Source: Adenophora triphylla var. japonica (Eukaryota; Streptophyta; Magnoliopsida; Asterales; Campanulaceae). From it: a DNA stretch of 64,000 nt. The translations under genes and the position numbers were made by a program. Positions 10,601 to 23,600 of the stretch are shown here, in pieces. Numbering within the stretch: the stretch's first letter is position 1; every line of letters starts with the position of its first letter. The notes under the pieces are model-generated. The model saw nothing but the letters and a program-made list of their open reading frames with translations. It did no database searches and was not told the origin of the DNA. The stretch covers positions 372,001-436,000 of the forward strand of contig JAFEMH010000978.1 in the NCBI GenBank assembly GCA_022495995.1. Reading direction: 5' to 3'.

Positions 10601-13600
10601 TATTCACTAATATCATAATCTGTGGTGTTACATCAAAGCCCATGCATTCCCCTCGAAGTCATCTACACTCTCTATGTAAACACACCCATCACACAAATAA
10701 ACCCTAAACACGACTTAGGCCATCCATGGAATGCCCTTAAGGGCACCTCAAAGACCTACCATTGCCTCCGACTCTCTTTGTTGATCTCACCGACTCTCTC
10801 TGACTATTTTTCCTAGCACACAATATTTATGGCCATCACTTGGTTTTTATATGCATACAAGTGCAATTCCTAATCTAAGTAGAAAATTCGGGAATACTAA
10901 TATGCCCTAATCCTACTATAACAAGGATTTCCAAGGAAGCCTAGAATTACTCAAATTCTATTTTATCCTCCTCCTTAGTAAATATCGTGTATTTAGACAC
11001 GACACACCATATAATAAAATAAAAAATGGTATACGGCTACCTCGTTTATTTTTTTTTTATTTGTTTATACATTCTAGATGACATTTAAAGTGTTTTTCAT
11101 CTACATGAGTTTCCTCAAAATCCAAATGGAGATTGAGTTACAAATATGTGCCATTATTTAGGGTTTTTAGGTTTTATGTGTCCCGGTCTTGCCAAAAATG
11201 GTATACGGCTACCTCGTTTATTTTTTTTTAATTTTTTTCTACATTCTAAATGACATTTAAAGTGTTTTTCATCTACATGAGTTTCCTCAAAATCCAAATG
11301 GAGATTGAGTTACAAATATGTGCCATTATTTAGGGTTTTTAGGGTTTTATGTGTCCCGATCTTGCCAAAAATGGTATATGGCTACCTCATTTATTTTTTT
11401 TTTAATTTTTTTCTACATTCTAAATGACATTTAAAGTGTTTTTCATCTACATGAAGTTTCCTCAAAATCCAAATGGAGATCGAAGTTACAAATATGTGCC
11501 ATTATTTAGGGTTTTTAGGTTTTATGTGTCCCGATCTTGCCAAAAATGGTATACGGCTACCTCATTTATTTTTTTTTAATTTTTTCTACATTCTAAATGA
11601 CATTTAAAGTGTTTTTCATCTACATGAGTTTCCTCAAAATCCAAATGGAGATTGAGTTACAAATATGTGCCATTATTTAGGGTTTTTAGGGTTTTATGTG
11701 TCCCGATCTTGTCAAAAATGGTATACGGCTACCTCATTTATTTATTTTTTATTTTTTTCTACATTCTAAATGACATTTAAAGTGTTTTTCATCTACATGA
11801 GTTTCCTCAAAATCCAAATGGAGATTGAAAGTTACAAATATGTGCCATTACTTAGTGGTTTTTAGTGGTTTTATGTGTCCCGATCTTGCCAAAAATGGTA
11901 TACGGCTACCTCGTTTATTTTTTTAATTTTTTCTACATTCTAAATGACATTTCAAGTGTTTTTCATCTACATGACTTTCCTTAAAATCCAAATGGAGATT
12001 GAGTTACAAATATGTGCCATTACTTAGTGGTTTTAGGTTTTATGTGTCCCGATCTTGCCAAAAATGGTATACGGCTACCTCGTTTATTTTTTTAATTTTT
12101 TCTACATTCTAAATGACATTTAAAGTGTTTTTCATCAACATGAGTTTTCTCAAAATCCAAATGGGGATCGAAGTTACAAATATGTGCCATTACTTAGGGT
12201 TTTTAGGGTTTTATGTGTCCCGATCTTGCCAAAAATGGTATACGGCTACCTCGTTTTTTTTTTTAATTTTTTTCTATATTCTAAATGACATTTCAAGTGT
12301 TTTTAATCTACATGAGTTTCCTCAAAATCCAAATGGAGATTGAGTTACAAATATGTGCCATTACTTAGGTTTTTAGGGTTTTATGTGTCCCGATCTTGCC
12401 AAAAATGGTATACGGCTACCTCGTTTATTTTTTTTAATTTTTTTCTACATTCTAAATGACATTTCAAGTGTTTTTCATCTACATGAGTTTCCTCCAAATA
12501 AATAAAGTGGTATCACTTAAATGTGATAGGTTATATGATATTGTATGATCCAATATGACGTTTGTTCCTTGTCATGTATAAGTGTATAAATTTTGCTCAA
12601 TTAACAACACAATTCAATAATATAACATAGCATATGCGTATCATTAACATCGTGTCGCAAATCATCGAAGAACACCTTCATTATGATATTGTCAGATGGA
12701 TATACACGATATTAGGACATGATATCGTGTTGTTGTGTACGAAATTAATGACAGAGTAAATTTAAATTTCGTATAATTTCATACGACCAAATATTTAACC
12801 CAATTAGTTTATGTCGTGTAAAAGTACACGAAATGAAGGTTTCGTGTCGTCCTTTCGAGCACGACACACGAATGGTAGTTTGGGAATTATTGGTGCCTTG
12901 TATGTAAGGTGTCTTGTATATAGAATTTACCTGTGTTTGCTTTAAAAAAATGCTTCTCATTGACAAAATTGACTTTTGTAATTCTTCAATTCGTTAATCA
13001 ATTGTAATAAAAAAATATTTATTCTTATTATTGAAAGCTAAGTTAAAATAAAAAATAATTAGAAAAAAAAGAGCTGTAAGCTAGACGTGATTACATCTCA
13101 ATTGTGGGGAGAGGGTACGGCTGGCCACCCAACCCCAAGTTGTGGTTTCCATTTCTCCTCTCCCCTGACCGGATCTCCACCTTCTTCCTCCGTTCTCCGT
13201 TTTCTCTCTCCTCTCTTCAAATTCAATCAACCAATCACAATTCTCTCTCTCCTTTTCCCTTTTCATTACGAGGAAACACAATCATCATCATCAACAACAA
13301 GAACACCTAAACTATACCCATTGAGGTATTTAATTTCATCATAATTTTCTATTTCTAGAACCCTCTCATAAATTTGTCTTTGATCTCCCCACCTCCCTTA
13401 TCCCCATCTTCATTTTTTTTTTGTTGATTTATTCATTTTGAACCAACCCAGATCACAGTTTCTACTTATAATTCAAATTCAATCATAGCCATATTTTGAT
13501 TCATGTCATGATATGGTGACAAAGTTTTATGCTGGCTGTCACACGCCTACCGCAACCCTCATTTTCCCCGGCTTGGGATAAGTAAAGATAGTTCCTTGGC

Positions 13601-14582
13601 AGATTTAACCTAGAAAAACTGACAGTATGATATACTCCCTCCATCCCCAACCTAAGTGCACACTTTCCATTTTGGGCATCCCAAACCTACGTGCATATTT
13701 TCTAAAATGGAAAGGAATCTTTACTATTCCCTCCACTCATTCTCTCTCCTACATTATTTTAATACTCACAACACCATTATAATTTACTATTCTCTCCACT
13801 CATTCTCTCTCCTATTTTACTTTCACACTCACAACACTTTCAATATAATACTTCCTCCTAAATTTACGTGAAAAGTCAAAGTGTGCACTTAGGTTGGGGA
13901 CGGAGGGAGTAATGTGCTGAGTGGTTCTACACAGTACTCAGACCTTCTTTAATTCTTTTTGTTCAAGAATTCTTCCCTGCTTAATAACTTGTTCATGAAA
14001 ACTCTGTAGAAAGTATTAGATTTCTCATTTCCTTAGCTCAGCTATGTTTTACTGATATTCTTACTTACTATGTTGGTGCTGATATTGATAACTCAATTCC
14101 ACTACAGGTATCTTAAACGAGGCGTAAATGACAAAGGCAGGGTTGCTAATGATGTTGAAACAGAGCAGATTGTATTTGAGGATGCTTCTGAAGGTTTTCC
14201 TATGCAAATTAGTTCGGTTGTTCAAAATCGTGGGTCGATACCGCTTTTCTGGTCACAGGAAACTTCACGCCTGAACATTAAACCTGACATCATATGTACG
14301 TTGTTGATCTGCATGGTTGTATACCTTTTGCTGCAATTATATATACTGACATCTGTCTCTTTTAGTGTCAAGGAGGGACCTAAACTATGAGGCTACCAGA
14401 CTTCATTTTGAAAATCTTGTCAAGAGATACGGAAATCCTATAATAATTTTAGATTTGATTAAGGTAAACATTTCATTACTGATGAAGTAACAGATAGCTG
14501 TTCTTAGTTTTAAGTAAAATGTTGTTTAGTGTTTTCAAACATGCTATAACGCATTAGGCGTGTATGTATGTATGTGTGTGTG

Positions 14583-14659
<77 letters not shown>

Positions 14660-17600
14660 TTTTTCCTTACTTTTTCAAAGAAGTTTGTTTTCGCAGAAAG
14701 GAGAAAAAAAGGGAACAAAGTGAACTTAATAAGAATTATGATCGATTTGTTAGCCCGTATTTGATTAATTTGAATGGTTTTCTTTCACCTGCTCCTCTCC
14801 CCCCTTTGATTAATATGATCTACGTGCAACCAACAGACACATGAAAAACGACCTCGGGAGTCCATTCTTCGTGCAGAGTTCGCCAATGCTATTGAATTCA
14901 TCAATAAAGATTTAGCAGAGGAAGAGCGTCTTAAGTTTCTTCATTGGGATTTGCACAAACATTCTCGGAGGTATCATTCTCCCAGTTCTTTCCTATTCCT
15001 TCAATTTTTATCAGTATGTTTGCTCTTCTCGTGGATATGGTCTTTATTTTTTATAATGTCCTTTGGTGCATTTCCCTCTGACATTTTGTTTGGTTTTCCA
15101 GCAAGGTGACCAATGTTTTACAGGTTTTGGGCAAACTGACAGCATATGCATTGACAATGACTGGTTTTTTCTATTGCCAAGTACCACCAAGATTGGGATC
15201 CGAGGAATTTTTGACATTCCCTTACTTTGAGTAAGTTTCTATTCTTCACAATGTCCCTCTGTTTACAGCACAGCTGACCACATATTAAACCTTTCAGCAA
15301 GTATGTAAAGTTGGTGATTTGTTTAGTGTGGCCTTTTACTTGTTATATCTTTCCATAAGATTGAGTCCACTTGAAAAGAAGTTGCCTGACTTGATTTATT
15401 AGTGAAGCAACATTTATTTACCATCCTCCCCTCCCCCTCCCCTCCCCTCCCCCTCCCCTCCCCTCCCGTTTCTATTTGTAGAAGACCAATTTTGTGCCCC
15501 GATAGAGCGTGACATGAGCTGCCTTTGAACCCAAATTAATCAATATATGGGATGATGAATTTTCCTAGGGAGTTTTTGATTTGCGCGATTCCTTGTTCTG
15601 CAATATGCGTACTATAGAGCTTGCGAGTTGAGTTAATCATCTCACTGTGGTCTTCCACCTAAATTTGATGTAAAGACGCCATGCACACCACCAGACCCCA
15701 TTAAGATTCAGAGGGATTACATGTTTTACTGTTGCAGAGGGTGTATTTGAAGGTCACATTTTAAAGAGATGAATAGGTGTATGTTACAGTTTTAGCATTA
15801 TGGGTGTTATTGTTCCCAAGTATGCATTTGTTTTACCATTCTGTTGTAATACTCATTTTCAGAAACAAAAATGAAGTATGTTAAATTTTAGCTTCAAGTT
15901 AGTTTTCCTACATCAGTATATTGACAGCAATTTGGTGATGACTATATTACTCAGGAATGTAATTGCTAGCTATATGAGTTACCAGAGGAATAGCAAAGTT
16001 GATGATGCGGAACACACCGACAATGGCAATGAGAGTGCAGATAGCACAGCAACAAACTTTTTCAGCGGAATAAACGTGGTAGAGGAAAATATCTCTGACA
16101 AGATCCCCATGTTCCAGAAGGGAGTGCTCAGGACCAATTGCATAGACTGCTTGGATCGCACGAATGTTGCACAATATTGTTATGGTTTGGCTGCTCTAGG
16201 ACACCAGTTGCATGCTTTGGGAGTGAAGGACTCAACGAAGATTGACCTTGATGACCCTTTGGCAGAAGAATTAATGGGGTTTTATGAGAGAATGGGTGAC
16301 ACACTTGCTCATCAATATGGCGGTTCAGCTGCGCATAATAAGGTACAATTGATGCCACAATATTTTACATTCTGAAGCATTTTAAATTGTGAGGTTATCC
16401 GTTAGGTCCATAGTGGTCCTGCAAATTGCAAAAATATCATATTCAGTTACATAAGCTGGCATTCTAGTTTCAAAGTGAAATCAACAAATATTCAAGTGCT
16501 TCTTTCGCTTTTTACCAGTGTAAAAAGATGATACTCATGATCATCCTTGCTGAAAATATCATCAATGGAGCCTTTTTGGTGATGCATAATACATCTGATA
16601 ATGCATTATTTTGATCAGTGTCATTACATGTTATATTGAATAATTCAGCATTGAAGTAAGGGGTTTTGTATGCATCTGAACCACTGAAAATGGTGATTCG
16701 TTTTGCTTTCAAGGTTTCCTAAATTTGTCTGTTGTACTACATCATCTAGGTGCATTGCATCATTCCCTTCCACTTGCGTGACAATCCGATCCTGAGTTGT
16801 CCACTGAATAGAAAGGGTAGAGATCAGTGTCTTCTTAGAAATTCACATGTGATCGGTAAATCTAGGACGTTGGCATTATTGTTAATCTTATTGAGTATTT
16901 TGAATGGTGATCTTGCGAGAATCAAGTTTGTGTTGTCCTCCTCGTTCCTTGTGCAAATAAACCATCACCTTATCACCAACCATGAAAAACTTTGCACGAT
17001 GGTGTTGATCCTCTGCGGTCTTGTAGCGTGAAGATGTCTCCTCCAACTTCTTTACTTTTGCGATAGTATCCACGTTGGGCCAATAGATGTGCAGATTTGC
17101 TCTTCTTGAAAACCGCAGGAGTGTGATAAGGTTAACAGCTGGTAGTCGGAGCTCTCATGTAAACAATGGCGATCGATGACATGTTTGTGGCTCGATTTTG
17201 TGCATTGTTATAAGCAAATTCAGCTTGAGCTAATGCAACATCCTTGCTTCTTCTCAATGCATAAATAACGTAGTAAACCGCCCAACTAACGACTTCGGTC
17301 TCGTCATCCGTTTTGGGGGTGAATGGAACTATTATATGTGTATATGATGTGATGCTCATACTCTTCTATTTTGCCTAAAGTACTCGTGTCCAAAGGATAG
17401 GACATGGGTGCTGGGTGTAGCTATTTTACACTAAATTTGGTGTAAAATCTTAAAATTTTGGAGAATCCGACACTCGGATCCGTACCGTGTCTGACACTCG
17501 TACTCCGAGTTCGAGCATCATAGTGTATATGTATACTCCGTAATGTACTTATCAAATTGAAGCATTAAATATGTAAATGTATAACAAAAATATTACCAAA

Positions 17601-20600
17601 TGTCGAGGGTAGTGGCACTTGTCCTCTTTCACGTGATAGTAAGTCCACCATTTTTTTATAACTAAATAGGTACTCCTCGCCCCAAAATACTTAAAAGTTC
17701 TAGCACTTTTTACACATACTAAAAAACGCAATCAATAAATATCAAATAGACTAACATATCCTCTGAATATTTTTATTATCTAGGTAATTAAATGATTTTA
17801 CAATAACATGTACCTAATCATAAATAAGTGTAGTTTAGGCAAAGTGTGCCGAAGTTATATTGAAAATTGCAAGTATTTTGGGACAAAAATTATCTCCTAG
17901 AATTACAAGTATTTTGGGACGGAGGGAGTAATATATAAACAAAAGGCGCCAAATAAGGTGACACAACCTTTGTACACTAGAAGTATACTCGACCAAAGAA
18001 CCTAGTCAACCACGAAACTACTCACTAACTCTACAAAATAACTATTTGAAGACAACCTCGTCTCCATACACAAAAACAACAACATATGAAGTAGGGATGT
18101 TTTTTTGGCTTTATGGTGTCAATATTGTTATGTTTTTAATTTCCTCATATCCTTTACTGAAAAGTTTTAGGCTTAGTTTAAACAAGACCAGATATTTGGA
18201 GTGCAACTTTAGAAATGTTGGAAGTAGGGAGGCAGGGACGATCACCTTAGATATGAAGATTGTCCAAGGTTCTGACTTTTCCGCTATCATGGATACGTTA
18301 TGCAGAAGAATAGAGAATTGGATGGATATGATAGAATCAAAGCAAGTTGGTTGAAGTGAAAGAGTGCTACAGGGTTTCTTTGTGATCCCAACATGCCTAT
18401 TATAATAAAAGGAAATTTTTACATTACGATGATTAGGCCTGTATTGCTATATGGTACTGAGTGTTGGCCCGTTAAACAATGTGACATTTATAAAATGAAT
18501 GTGGCGAAGATGCATATGTTACAATGGATGTGTGGCATAGTTGTTAAAGGCGAGCGCCTTTGGCGCCTCAGGCGAGAGGCGAGGCGAGGCATTGGCGACT
18601 CAAGGAGGCTGGGCGAGGCGATGTGCAGGAGGCGTGGGAAAGTCGCCGCCTTTGGCGCCTTTTGTTTAGGCGAGAGGCGCTAAAAATTTCAATAAGGCGC
18701 TCATTTTTTTTTTTTGATTTTTTTTGACCGGTCCAAGTGTAAAACGACGTAGTTTAATTTTAGTATAAATACAAAATAAACCCTAAATTAACCCAAAACT
18801 TCATTCGGTCCAAATCGACGCAACGATAGGCAGCAATCGACGCAACGATACGAGCCCTAGGTAGCGACGCGAGTTGCGACGTCGTCTTCTTCATCAGGCT
18901 TCGACTTCGACTTCGACGTCGTCTTCTTCAGGCTTCGACTTCGTCTTCTTCATCAGACCAAGTAAACTCTTCTCTCTTTTCTTTATGTTCGATTTTCTGT
19001 TTTCTCTTTTTCTTTTCTTCGCTCCTCTCTTTCTTCACTCGTTCATCAGGCTTCGACTTTTCTCTCATTATTTGTGTTCTTTCTTAATTCTTAGAAATGT
19101 CAGCCCCCTCAAGTAGTAGTGGTGGTCGAAAGGATCCAGCTTGGAAGTACGTAATATTTAAATTGATATTGACAGGTTCATAGCAAGAAAAGGAATAGAT
19201 TGACTCAAGTTCGATTAAATGATTTGGTTTTCGTGAAGTATAATAGAGCCTTGAGACGAAGATACAATCTTCGAGATACACCGATCCTATCTCCTCGCAC
19301 GATATTGATGATGACGACGAGTGGTTTGTCTGAAGATGATGAAGTGGTCAAGATGATGACATGTTTGATGATGGTCTCAATTGGGAGCAAATTAGTAGAG
19401 CTAGCGGGGTCAAGATCCTCTTTATTACACGAGACGGACCGGACATGTCGGTGGAGGCGAGGTGGAGGTGGAGGCCGCGGTCGAGGTGGCGGTCGAATTT
19501 CTCTGTGCCAATTGTTGGACGTGGAGTGTGCTAGTAGTTCAAGGCAAAGGACGGGGACCACGCAAGTTGGAGCACGTAATGCCCCAAGGACCATTCATCT
19601 TGTAGATGAAGATGATGAAATTGATGAAAGTGGTCAAGAGGAGGATGAAGAAGAACTTGAGACGAGTGATAATCCCGTGAATGTGGATGATGAGGATGAT
19701 GATGAGCCTCAATATGATGATGATTGTTAGCTTGTTCTTAGTTGTTGCTTATTACATTCCATGACTTTAGTTCTCTTTTGATTTTCACGACGTTGTTTTC
19801 ATTTGCTTTGATAACTATTTATTTTCTTGTTTGAATTTTTAGTTAAGTTCATCGAATGCATTGGAATTTCAACTATGAATGCATAATTTGTGTTATTGAT
19901 ATTATGTTAGAACTTAGTTTCATGTATTATGCTCACTTATAACATGTTTTGTTGATATTTGTTAAGTTATATGTATTTTATGTATTTTTCCTTAATTTTT
20001 TTTCCGTGAGCGCCTTTTTGGCGCCTTTTTAGCGCCTCGCCTCTCGCCTCAAATTTGGACCTATCGCCTTTTTGGCGCCTCGCGCCTCTGACAACTATGA
20101 TGTGTGGGCATATAAGAAAAGATTGGTTGAGGAATGAGGTGATTAGAGAGATAGTAGGGTTTGCATCCATTGTAGAAAATATGGCGGTAAAGAGAACAGA
20201 GTGGAGGGCAAAGATCCTTGTGGATGATGGGGTTTGAGCATATTTTTTTTTCTTTTTCTTTTTCGTTTTCCAATTTTTCTTCCCATCTATTTCTTCTTTT
20301 ACTTTCTTAGCTTTCAATTTTATTTTATTTTTTTCATTTTCCCCACTTCTTTCCATTGACGATTCCATATGGTGATTCATGTTAGCGGACCCCAAATCAT
20401 TTTGGGACTAAGGTTTTGTTGTTGTATTTTTAATTGAAGAGTGTGGGACTTGTGCATCAACCTACATTTCCAGCGTTGCATAATGGTTGATCAATGTGTA
20501 GACTTCACCTTATGTTGAGTATTTTGACATTCCTGATTAGATACTTTCTTAGGGGTTTATAATCAATATGCCATACTAGTTTCCTCTTCATGAAGTATTC

Positions 20601-23600
20601 ATATTATTGGGTGTTTACTATGGTCCTGATCCACCTGTTTGCCAATTTGTCTGTGTCAACTTTCAACAGATCTTTTCTGAGAGAAGGGGTCAGTGGAGAG
20701 CGGCCACACAGTCCCAGGAATTCCTTAGAACTCTCCAACGATACTACAACAATGCCTATTTGGACACCGAGAAACAACATGCTATTAATGTGTGAGTTGT
20801 ACCTGTTTTTCTTTTTGTTCATCCTTTAAGTCAATATTTAGGTAGATTTTCTGTGGTGGAGGGCACTTAGATGCCAGATTTTCTACGGCCTTTACTTTAT
20901 ATCTAATTCCTACTTAGGCTCCGTTTGTTTCAACGGAAAATGTTTTACGGAAAATGATTTCCGGAAAATGAATTTCTTGTAAAATGTTTTCCGAAAAATG
21001 AGATATACATGTTTTCGGCTGTTTGGTAAGTAAAATGTTTTCCGGAAAAAATTTCATGTGTTTAATGAAAATATTTTTCGATAAAATCACAATTTGAGAT
21101 AATTTGAGTTGGGTGGGGGGGGGGGAGGGGTGGTGAGTGGAGTGGGGAGTTGTTTAAAATAAATTTTAAATGATTAAATTTTTTTTTCACCCGACGGGGG
21201 GTGGTGGTGGTGAGTGGAGTGGGATGAGGAGTTGTTAAAATCAATTTTAAATGATTAATTTTTTTTTACCCGACAGTGGGGGGTGGGGGGGGGCAGTGGT
21301 GGTGAGTGGAGTGGGGTGGGGTGGGAAGTTGTTAAAAATAAATTTTAAATGATTAATTTTTTTTTTGACCCGAGGGGGGGCAGGGGTGGGGGTGGGGGTC
21401 AGTGGGTGGGGGTGGTGAGTGGGGTGGGTAACGTGGAGGGTGTATGAAAAGTTAGGTGTGTGAGGGTGTTACCATTTCCCGGAAAATGTTTTACTTAAGA
21501 AAAATCCGTAAGTCATTTTACGGCGAAAAGGGGGGAAAACATTTTCTGGAAAATATTTTCCCCATTTTCCGGTGCTTACCAAACACCGGAAAATGGGGAA
21601 AACGTTTTCCGGAAAACATTTTACGGGCAAACAAACGGAGCCTTACTATGTTAAATACTTGCATACTCTTCAGTTTGCTTTTTAATTTTTGTATGAGCAG
21701 GTTCTTGGGGCATTTTCAGCCACATCAGGGTAAACGTGAAGTCTGGGAGCTGGATTCTGACCAGATTTACAACGTCCATAGGAATGGACAGGCTAATGTT
21801 GATGACAATGGAAGGTACAGAACTAGCTGATATTTATTTAAAACCACTGTCATTTACTTTGGGTAGCGCGTAGCGATAATCCACACGTGTGCTATCTTTA
21901 CATGCTTTTTATTGCTTTAAAGATGATAAAAAATACCTTTGGTGCCTTAAATTCACATTCCCTTGGACTTGATTAATACTCCCTCAGTCCCACAATGATA
22001 GTCCCATTTGACTATTCAAACATTTTAGTGCTCTATTTTCTATCCATGATTGCACTTAATGGGGTTGAACTATTATATCCTGAGTAGAACACAAAGTGAC
22101 TGAGTTTGCTGATGGAGTTTGAGGTGTTAGAGAAGCTCCATGTGAGCTTTGCCTTCAGGATCTGTTAAGGCGGTTTTGATGATCTGTTAAGGCGGTGTCT
22201 ATGTTATGCTTCTTAACACCAGTCAATTGACGATTTAAATTAACACTGGATTGTATCAACACCTGCATGTGTTTTGTGTTTCTTAGATTATTATCACAAG
22301 GGTACTTTTGGATGTTCAACGCAAAAATGGGAAACGGGACTCACATTTCGGGACGGAGGGAGTACTATTTAGTGTTTTAGTTGTTGCACCTACATCAGTT
22401 ATGTTGAGATGTTTTTTTTTTATTTTCTAATAAAATAAGAATATTCTTAGAAGGAAGAAAAGATACAACTACCAGCTGACGAGCTGTCCTCCCAAGGGAA
22501 ATATAATGAAAAAAGAAAAACCAAAGAAAGAAGTAGACAAAAACAATTGAAATGCTCTGCAAGACCTTGAACCTACTAAAACCTTTTTGAAAACAAACAG
22601 AAAACTCCTTAATGAATATAGCTATCGTCCAGTCTGCACCGATCTGCTACAAGTCGGGCTCTAAAGGCACCACAAACTGATCAGAATGATGGCAGAAACT
22701 GAATTCTCTCCTTTTAGCTGAGTTTATGACTTCGACCTCCCAAGGAAACACCACAAATTTGAAAAGATCTCACGTCTCCACAAACAACATTTTATTTCTT
22801 GCAAATCCCTCATATATGGTACAAAGAAATCATTCTATCGAAGGACACACCTGCACATTTAATAATACAGCTAAGAAACTGAACGATGCAAGAAGAGGTG
22901 TCCATGCACTTTGACCATAACATGTTGCTCGCATACTGGGGACAAAGCCGTAAAAGGTCTCTGCCATTGTCAACGATCATTTGTTTTCAGTCGATTCAGC
23001 ACTAAAGACCTAGCGAAGTCTTTAAATATTGAGGGAACCTTCGACTTTCTAATAAAATCAGCCAGAGGGTAAGTGAAAGGTGTCTGAGAATGATTAAGAC
23101 ATTGAGAAAAGGATCAAGAAGTGAACCTATTGAGGATCTTAAGTCCAAATTCCAGTATGTGGCCTCACCAAAATTCTATGAGCTGGAAGGATCAGCAGTA
23201 AGGCTACTAATGCTTGTGCCTCAGAATCGTTTAAGTTCCGTGAAAATGCAAATTCCACAAAACATTATCCTAATCTCGAATAACAAATGTGAACAAGAGC
23301 AGTTTTAACAGAAGCTATACAAACAGGGCCAAATAATGTTTAACATATTATTGTCAATACAGTGATCTTTCCAAATGTGAACACACGCTCTCCATTTCCA
23401 ACAAGGAGCCTCATATAAGGTCGAACAATATGTAAGCGCGAATGAATGAATCTCCAAGGACTGGCATAAGTCGTAGAAGAAAAATTAAATTACCAGCACC
23501 TCATTCACTTTTTTGAACTCTGAACTTGCCTCTAATGACTTTGTTCTAAAGAGAATGTCGTTCCAAAGGAAAGCGCTAAAGACACTCCCTCACCATGGTA

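Noticed and set aside
14560..14844. 94-codon frame of Ile-Tyr repeats
   Set aside because: Translation of the (TA)n tract in intron 7.
18874..19116. 80-codon Ser/Phe-rich frame
   Set aside because: Noncoding leader of the hAT derivative (repeated CTTCGACTTCGAC words) overlapping its start codon region.
19967..20395. 142-codon Lys-rich minus-strand frame
   Set aside because: Opposite strand of the hAT right end and LINE tail; low complexity.
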